Assembly (NCBI RefSeq): GCF_021545785.1
Contig: NZ_CP079801.1
Span: 806,001-870,000 of the forward strand
Source: Halopseudomonas maritima
GTDB taxonomy: Bacteria > Pseudomonadota > Gammaproteobacteria > Pseudomonadales > Pseudomonadaceae
Reading direction: 5' to 3'
Length of the DNA stretch: 64,000 bases
Shown: piece after piece, positions 58,287 through 64,000 of the stretch
Layout: every line of letters begins with the position of its first letter
Position numbering within the stretch: the stretch's first letter is position 1
The notes under the pieces: generated by a model
Told to the model about the DNA's origin: nothing
The model's input: only the letters and a program-made list of their open reading frames with translations
The model's database searches: none
Position numbers and translations under genes: made by a program

Positions 58287-59513
58287 ATGTCGGGGCCGTC
58301 GCCAAGCAGCAGTACCGCAGCCAGCCGCCGGGTGGCGATGAGTGCTGCGCTGATGGCGATCTTTACCACCATCTTCGCCAGCAACGTACCCACCCCCTTG
58401 TACGCGGTGTGGCAGGCAAAGATGGGCTTCTCTTCGACAGCGCTTACTGCGGTGTTTTCCATCTATGTGCTGGGAGTCGTGTTAACCCTGCTGACCCTGG
58501 GCTCACTGTCAGACAAGATCGGCCGACGCCAGATGATGGTGCCGGGGCTGCTGTTCATCATGGCCGGTGCCGTGATGTTCATATTAGCCAACGACATCTA
58601 CGGCCTGGGTGTTGCCCGGGTGTTGACCGGCATCGGCACCGGCATAGTGACAGGTGCGTCCTCTGCCGCACTGGTGGAACTGGAGCCGAACGACAACTGG
58701 ACCCGGGCAGCCACGCTGTCCGCGCTGTTTTTCACGCTCGGCGCGTTTGCTGGCCCCACCGTCAGCTCGCTGATGCTCGGACTGGGAGAGGCCGCGCTCA
58801 CCTGGCCCTTTGCGGTGACGTTGGTTCTGGGTAGCGGCACGGTGGCAATGCTGCTGTTTGCGCCCTGGCCTGCGGACATTGGCCAGCGGCACCCGGAGTT
58901 TCGCTGGCGCGCCTGGCGTCCCACCACCATCAGGGTGCCGCGCGAGATGCTGGGGGCATTTATCTTTGCCGCAGCCGCCATTTGCCTGGCCTGGTCTACC
59001 GGCAGCTTGTACGCCTCACTCGGCCCATCACTGGCAACCAAGCTGGTGGGCATCGATGACCGCACCAAGGCCGGCCTGTTTGCTGCCGGCTGGCAGCTGA
59101 TGGCCGGCGTCAGTCAGTTTGCCTGCAAACGTCAACCATTGGACCGCCTGCTATTGGTCGGCCCCAGCACGCTGATCCTGGGTCTGGGCGTGATGGCCGC
59201 GGCGGTGATCTACAGCTCGCCGTGGCTGTTTACCCTGGCCACCCTGGCAACGGCCAGCGGGGCTGGCGCCACCGGTGTGGTCGGTATTGCCTCCATCAGC
59301 AACACCGCGCCGGTCGATCAACGCGGCAGCATCAATTCGGCGTTTTACCTGATGGCCTACCTGACCATGGCATCGGTCGTGCTGGGCGTGGGTTTTGTCA
59401 GCGATATGATCGGCTTTGCCCCGACGGTGCTGGGCTTCACAACCGTCATTTCCTGCGCGGCCCTGACGTTGATGCTGGTTGCCATTCGCAGCAAACGAGT
59501 ATCGCTCTGGTAA
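58287..59513 (+). CDS. MFS transporter
   Basis: 408 residues from the ATG at 58287 (AAGGAG upstream); an ATG at 58239 adds 16 residues. Twelve hydrophobic helices are visible. The loop between helices 2 and 3 holds the family motif GSLSDKIGRRQMM (about 84-96). Substrate unknown; a drug/sugar efflux-like carrier is likely. It converges with azlD. Confidence 0.87.
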   Translation: MSGPSPSSSTAASRRVAMSAALMAIFTTIFASNVPTPLYAVWQAKMGFSSTALTAVFSIYVLGVVLTLLTLGSLSDKIGRRQMMVPGLLFIMAGAVMFILANDIYGLGVARVLTGIGTGIVTGASSAALVELEPNDNWTRAATLSALFFTLGAFAGPTVSSLMLGLGEAALTWPFAVTLVLGSGTVAMLLFAPWPADIGQRHPEFRWRAWRPTTIRVPREMLGAFIFAAAAICLAWSTGSLYASLGPSLATKLVGIDDRTKAGLFAAGWQLMAGVSQFACKRQPLDRLLLVGPSTLILGLGVMAAAVIYSSPWLFTLATLATASGAGATGVVGIASISNTAPVDQRGSINSAFYLMAYLTMASVVLGVGFVSDMIGFAPTVLGFTTVISCAALTLMLVAIRSKRVSLW

Positions 59514-59843
59514 TCAACCGAGCAGCCACCAGCGCCAGAGGAAGAACACCAGCATGCTGCCGAAGATGGTCAGCAGCAGGTTGCGACTGAACGCGGCGAT
59601 CAGCACCGCAACGACGCCGCCGACCAGGTAGGCGTTGTCCTGCGTCAGCTCCAGCCCCTGGCCGCTCGGCATCAGCATGGCCGGCACGATGATCGCGGTC
59701 AGCACCGCCACTGGCACATAGCCCAGCGCCTGCTGTATCAACGGACTGAAGCGTACGCGATCCCCCACCGCAAACAGCGTATAGCGGATGGCGAAGGTAA
59801 TGCTGGCCATGCCCAGCAGCAGTGCTACCTCAAACTGACTCAT
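59514..59843 (-). CDS. azlD: AzlD-family branched-chain amino acid export subunit
   Basis: 109 residues with about four helices and the AzlD pattern (SPLIQQALGYVPVAVLTAIIVPAML). With AzlC it forms a two-component amino-acid exporter. It overlaps azlC by 14 bp, and its stop abuts the MFS stop, so the two are convergent. Confidence 0.9.
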   Translation of the reverse strand: MSQFEVALLLGMASITFAIRYTLFAVGDRVRFSPLIQQALGYVPVAVLTAIIVPAMLMPSGQGLELTQDNAYLVGGVVAVLIAAFSRNLLLTIFGSMLVFFLWRWWLLG

Positions 59844-60561
59844 TGGCCACCTCCTTCACCGGCTGGGCCGCCAGCCAACGTTCAGCCAGCACGCCAGCAG
59901 TCACGCCCGCCAGCGCGGCCAGCATCAAACCCAGCTTCCACGGCAGGTCATAGGCCAGCACCGCCACCACCCCGGCGCTCACCGCAGCCAGCAGCATCGG
60001 GCGAGTACGCAGCAGCGGCACCACGATGCCGGTAAAGGTCGCCACCATCGCAAAATCCAGTCCCCAATCGGCCAATCCTGGCAGCGCATTGCCCAGCAGC
60101 GCGCCAAGCAGCGTGCAAACAAACCAGTTGCTGTACATCGCCAGGCAGGAGCCTAGGTAATACCAGTGCTTGAGCTCCTTGGGAGGGTGCGGGTCCAGGT
60201 AGTGACGATGCACCACGGCAAAGCTCTCGTCGGTCAGCCAGAATGCCAGCGGAATCTTCCAGCGCTGCGGCAGGTGGCGGACATGGGACATCAGACTGGC
60301 GCTGTAGAGCATATGCCGCAGATTGACGATAAAAGTGGTCAGCAACAGCACCACCAGTCCCGCACCGGAGGCCACCAGACTGACGGCAATAAACTGCGCC
60401 GAACCGGCAAATACCAGCGCCGACATCAACAGGGTGGCCGGCAGAGACAGCCCGCTGGCCACCGCCAGCGTGCCAAAGATAAGCCCAAACGGCAGCGCGC
60501 CGATCAGCATGGGGACGGTGTCACGCGCGCCGCGCAACAGAGTTTGGGTTTTGGCAGACAT
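59830..60561 (-). CDS. azlC: AzlC-family branched-chain amino acid export permease
   Basis: 243 residues with several membrane helices. LPFGLIFGTLAVASGLSL (about 23-40), FVNLRHMLYSASLM-like NLRHMLYSASLMSHVRHLP and FWLTDESFAVVHRHY match the family. It is the larger partner of AzlD and starts the operon. The gene upstream is the sensor kinase at 110 bp. Confidence 0.92.
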   Translation of the reverse strand: MSAKTQTLLRGARDTVPMLIGALPFGLIFGTLAVASGLSLPATLLMSALVFAGSAQFIAVSLVASGAGLVVLLLTTFIVNLRHMLYSASLMSHVRHLPQRWKIPLAFWLTDESFAVVHRHYLDPHPPKELKHWYYLGSCLAMYSNWFVCTLLGALLGNALPGLADWGLDFAMVATFTGIVVPLLRTRPMLLAAVSAGVVAVLAYDLPWKLGLMLAALAGVTAGVLAERWLAAQPVKEVANESV

Positions 60562-60671
60562 AGGCAGCAGGCAGACCGGGCAGTATCAAAACGATAAAAC
60601 TGCAGCCTATCCCGTCGCCTCCCAGCAGAACAGATACAGCTACACGGCAACACCAGCGCAAACTGTTACGT

Positions 60672-63600
60672 TCAGGCCAAGGCCACGTGACGACTGATCA
60701 GCGCGCGCAGCGCGGCCGGCTTGACCGGCTTGGGCAAATAGGACAACCCGGCCAGCGAGATTTCGCTGAGCAGCTCCTGCCGGCCGTCGGCACTGATCAC
60801 CACGCCCGGCAGGTCTGTACCCAACTGCTCACGCAACCAGAGCATCAACTGGGTGCCGGTTTCACCGTGATCCAGGTGATAGTCGACCAGCACCAGCTCG
60901 GGCACAAACCCCTGCTGTAGTACCTGCAGCACTTCTGCCCGGTCGCGAGCCACCGCCACCCGGCACTGCCAGCGGCCCAGCAGGCTCTGCATGCCAGCCA
61001 GGATACTGGCCTCGTTGTCGATGCAGAGCACAGCAGCCCCGTCGACTGGTGGCGCCAGCTCAGCGCTGCTGGCCGCCGGGCGAACCACGCGCGGCGTGCT
61101 GGCCAGGGGTACAGTCACGCTGAAGACACTGCCTTGCCCCGGCCACGAGCGCACGCTAAGTTCGTGGCCCAACAGCCGGCACAGGCCATCGGCAATCGCC
61201 AAGCCCAGACCCAGTCCCTTTTCAGCCTGGGTCCGGTGACTGTCCAGACGTTGAAACTCCTCAAAGATCAGCTGCAGCTTGTCGGTCGCAATACCCGGCC
61301 CCTGATCCCAGACTTCGATACGCACGGCGCCGCGCAGGTGACGCACCCCCAGCACCACACGGGCCGCGCTGGCATAGCGGAAGGCGTTGGTCAGGAAGTT
61401 CTGCAGCACACGTCGCAACAAGCGCATATCACTGCGCACCCGCAGCCGACTGCCGTGCACCCGCAGGTCAATATCCTGCTCGGCCGCCAGGGCATTAAAC
61501 TCGATACGCAACGGATCAAACAGCTCGCTCAGGGCAAAGTCACCCATCTCCGGCACCACACGCCCCGCCTCAAGACGAGAGATGTCCAGCAGGTCGGAGA
61601 TCAGTTCTTCGGCCGAGCCCAGCGAACTGTCGAGGTGTCGCACCAGCTCACTCACCTCCGGCGCCAACTCCTTCTGATGAGCCAGTGACGCGGAAAACAG
61701 ACGTGCCGCGTTGAGCGGCTGCATCAGGTCGTGACTGACGGCGGTCAGAAAGCGGCTTTTCGACTGGCTGGCGCGTTCGGTTTGCGCCTGCGCCTGCAAT
61801 AACGCCTGATTCAGCTCCGACAGTTCGCGGGTACGCTCATCGACCCGGCGTTCCAGCGACTCGTTGACGTCCTGCAGTGCCTTTTCCGCTTCGCGGAACG
61901 CGGAGATGTCGGTAAAGCTCATGACAAACCCGCCGCCCGGCATCGGATTACCGATAATCTCGATGACGCTGCCACCGGGAAACATGCGCTCGGAGCGGTG
62001 AGGCGTGCCCTGCTGCATCCAGGCGATGCGCTTGTCGACATGCATCTGCGGATCTCCGGGGCCACAGAGGCCACGCCGGGCGTTGTGCAGGATGATGTCG
62101 GCAATTGGCCGGCCGATAGAGATCAGGCCGTCCGGGTACTGAAACATCTCCAGATAGCGGCGGTTCCAGGCCACCAGGCGCAGTGACTTGTCGACCACAC
62201 TGATGCCTTGGCTGATGTTCTCAATCGCACCCTGCAACAGGCCGCGGTTGAACTGCAGCACCTCGGACGCCTCATCGACAATGCGGACCACATCATCAAA
62301 TTGCATGTCACGCCCTTCGATCGCCGCCTTAACCACCAGCCGCGCCGACGACGCACCAAGCACGCCAGCCAGCAGGCGCTCGGTCAGAATAATCCAGCTC
62401 GAATCCGCGGTCTGGCTGCCCTGCAGAGTGCCGCCCTGACGCACAGCATGGTGGCTGAAGGCGGCCTCGGCCCGCTCCTCACCAACAAACCGTGCAGCCA
62501 GCTCCAGCAGATCATCCACCCGCACCCGCAGCAGCACCTTGCCCAGACCGTCGATGCGCGGCTCAGCGTCCTGACTGACAAAGCGACTCGCCTGCCAGTG
62601 CTCCAGCACCCGCGTGCGACTGAACAGCGACACCGCAACAAACACCGCAAAATTGCAGGCCAGGGACACAACGCTGGCCAGTGTCAGGGTATCCACACCC
62701 CACCCGGCTGCCGCCGCGCGCACACCTTCGATAATCGGCAACTGATTGGTGTGCCAGTGCAGGCCGGCGCCCACCAGCGGCAATACCAGCAGATACAGCC
62801 ACAGTGCGATACCTACCGAGAGCCCGGCAAGCACACCGGTACGGTTGGCCTGTTTCCAGAACAGCGCACCAAACATCGCTGGCGCCAGCTGACCTATGGC
62901 CGCAAAGGCCACCTGACCGATACTGGCCAGACTGGTGTCGCTGCCAATCAGGCGATACACCACATAGGCCAGCAGCAGGATAATCAGAATGCTGGTACGC
63001 CGCACATTCAGCAGCCAGCCGCGAAACGCCTCGTAGGAATGCTCAGGGCGGGTGCGGCTGCGCAGCAGAATCGGCAGAACCACATCGTTGGACACCATGG
63101 TACTCAACGCGATGGCAGCAACAATCACCATCCCCGAGGCAGCCGAGGCGCCCCCCAGAAAGGCCAGCATCGCTAGTCCGGGTTTACCCTGCAGCAACGG
63201 CAGACTGATGACGTAGGAGTCCGGCGAAAAACCTGAGCCCAGCGCCATCTGTCCGGCCAGACTGATCGGGATAACAAACAGCCCCGCCAACAACAGATAC
63301 GCCGGGAACACCCAACGCGCGAGCCGCAGATCACCGGGCTCGCTGTTCTCTACTACCGCGACCTGAAACTGGCGCGGCAGACAGACAAAGGCCAGCATCG
63401 CAATCAGCGTCTGGAACGCCAGGCCGAGGACCGGGGTTTCCTGTTGCCAATACCTGTCCAGCGTCTGACTGCTACGTGCCTGCTCGAGCAGCTCGGAGGT
63501 GCCGCCAAACAGGCCGAATACCACAAATACGCCAACCGCCAGAAACGCCAGCAGCTTGACCAGCGACTCAAAAGCAATCGCCAGCATCATGCCCCTATGG

Positions 63601-64000
63601 TGCTCGGTCACATCCAGGCTGCGGGTGCCGAACAGCACGGTAAACAGCGCCAGCACCAACGTCACCACCAGTGCGGTGTCTTCTGCGCCAATGCCGCCCT
63701 CCACCTCACCCGAACTGGGCGTGCCGCTCAGCAGGTTATAGCCCAGCACTATGCCCTTGAGCTGCAGGGCAATGTAAGGCAGCACCGCAACCAGACAGAG
63801 CAAGGAAACAATCACACCCAGGCTCTGCGACTTGCCGTAACGCGAAGCAATAAAGTCAGCGATGGAGGTAATGTTCTCCTGCTTGCTGATGGTGATCATG
63901 CGCGCGTACAGGCGCCAACCAAACAGAAACAGCAGCAGGGGGCCGAGGTAGATAGGCAAAAAAGCCCAGAGCTGGGTAGCGGCCATACCCACCGAGCCAA
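60672..64000 (-). CDS. Symporter-fused PAS hybrid sensor histidine kinase/response regulator, partial
   Basis: At least 1109 residues; the frame is still open at the right edge, and the family is usually somewhat longer, so the N-terminus is missing. The SSS (sodium/solute symporter-like) part spans the first 470 or so visible residues with about a dozen helices. A PAS domain follows (about 580-690), then HisKA with AVSHDLMQPLNAARLF (phosphoacceptor His), HATPase, and a C-terminal receiver with VLCIDNE and LVLVDYHLD (phosphoacceptor Asp). It resembles CbrA-type sensors but also carries its own receiver. The signal is unknown. Confidence 0.9.
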   Translation of the reverse strand, partial: GSVGMAATQLWAFLPIYLGPLLLFLFGWRLYARMITISKQENITSIADFIASRYGKSQSLGVIVSLLCLVAVLPYIALQLKGIVLGYNLLSGTPSSGEVEGGIGAEDTALVVTLVLALFTVLFGTRSLDVTEHHRGMMLAIAFESLVKLLAFLAVGVFVVFGLFGGTSELLEQARSSQTLDRYWQQETPVLGLAFQTLIAMLAFVCLPRQFQVAVVENSEPGDLRLARWVFPAYLLLAGLFVIPISLAGQMALGSGFSPDSYVISLPLLQGKPGLAMLAFLGGASAASGMVIVAAIALSTMVSNDVVLPILLRSRTRPEHSYEAFRGWLLNVRRTSILIILLLAYVVYRLIGSDTSLASIGQVAFAAIGQLAPAMFGALFWKQANRTGVLAGLSVGIALWLYLLVLPLVGAGLHWHTNQLPIIEGVRAAAAGWGVDTLTLASVVSLACNFAVFVAVSLFSRTRVLEHWQASRFVSQDAEPRIDGLGKVLLRVRVDDLLELAARFVGEERAEAAFSHHAVRQGGTLQGSQTADSSWIILTERLLAGVLGASSARLVVKAAIEGRDMQFDDVVRIVDEASEVLQFNRGLLQGAIENISQGISVVDKSLRLVAWNRRYLEMFQYPDGLISIGRPIADIILHNARRGLCGPGDPQMHVDKRIAWMQQGTPHRSERMFPGGSVIEIIGNPMPGGGFVMSFTDISAFREAEKALQDVNESLERRVDERTRELSELNQALLQAQAQTERASQSKSRFLTAVSHDLMQPLNAARLFSASLAHQKELAPEVSELVRHLDSSLGSAEELISDLLDISRLEAGRVVPEMGDFALSELFDPLRIEFNALAAEQDIDLRVHGSRLRVRSDMRLLRRVLQNFLTNAFRYASAARVVLGVRHLRGAVRIEVWDQGPGIATDKLQLIFEEFQRLDSHRTQAEKGLGLGLAIADGLCRLLGHELSVRSWPGQGSVFSVTVPLASTPRVVRPAASSAELAPPVDGAAVLCIDNEASILAGMQSLLGRWQCRVAVARDRAEVLQVLQQGFVPELVLVDYHLDHGETGTQLMLWLREQLGTDLPGVVISADGRQELLSEISLAGLSYLPKPVKPAALRALISRHVALA

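Noticed and set aside
61919..63176. Plus-strand ORFs opposite the sensor kinase
   Set aside because: Shadows of a clear, long, domain-complete gene.

Overview
The window looks like chromosome from a gamma-proteobacterium of the Pseudomonas lineage, probably the Halopseudomonas (P. pertucinogena) group. The base is GC-rich with strong G/C third-position bias. The first 29 kb follows the gene order I know from Pseudomonas aeruginosa around the tol-pal/ruv/aspS/proS/purM region: tusA-like, bepA-like M48 protease, nadA, tRNA-Lys, queC, cpoB-pal-tolBARQ-ybgC, ruvBAC, yebC, aspS, dps, membrane/cold-shock fusion, slyX, HIT protein, OprD porin, proS, lipoprotein, lytic transglycosylase, acylphosphatase, thioredoxin-like lipoprotein, YihY, arsC-like, wrbA-like, DUF2069, hda, DUF2066, purM, purN, DUF3108. 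The genus is inferred from synteny and codon use only; no 16S gene is present. queE, expected between cpoB and queC, is missing.

From 29.4 to 45.4 kb lies variable chromosomal material. It holds a frameshifted hydrolase remnant, a TcmP/LCM-type methyltransferase, a 3-hydroxyacyl-CoA dehydrogenase, a ten-repeat Sel1 protein, an HxlR regulator beside a nitronate monooxygenase-like enzyme, and an orphan periplasmic Cys-rich protein. It continues with a type III PLP enzyme coupled to a VAO-type FAD oxidase, a TetR gene divergent from an alpha/beta hydrolase, a DUF1329-DUF1302 pair, and a secreted medium-chain-length PHA depolymerase-like enzyme transcribed divergently from them across a region rich in TTCCGAT palindromes.

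From 45,478 to 56,093 a complete Pf-like filamentous (inovirus) prophage sits in the 3' end of a tRNA-Ser(GGA) gene. It is bounded by 25-bp direct repeats, with tandem TTCGACACTTT repeats inside each end that look like integrase arm sites. The core module runs left to right: divergent repressor and excisionase with three operators, Arc-like protein, small ORFans, ssDNA-binding protein, coat proteins CoaB and CoaA, a pVI-like protein, Zot, Rep and tyrosine integrase. The left, AT-richer end is cargo: a small Cys-rich protein gene and a two-gene operon with the architecture of the Kiwa anti-phage system (four-helix membrane protein KwaA, DUF4868-like KwaB), followed by a membrane-anchored Cys-rich protein. 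A 96-codon hydrophobic ORF lies in the +1 frame inside zot and has the host-like codon bias that zot itself loses there. It is the strongest candidate for an undescribed gene.

To the right of the tRNA are a crotonase, a YdjM-type membrane protein, an MFS transporter, an AzlCD amino-acid exporter pair, and a large symporter-fused hybrid histidine kinase that runs off the right edge.
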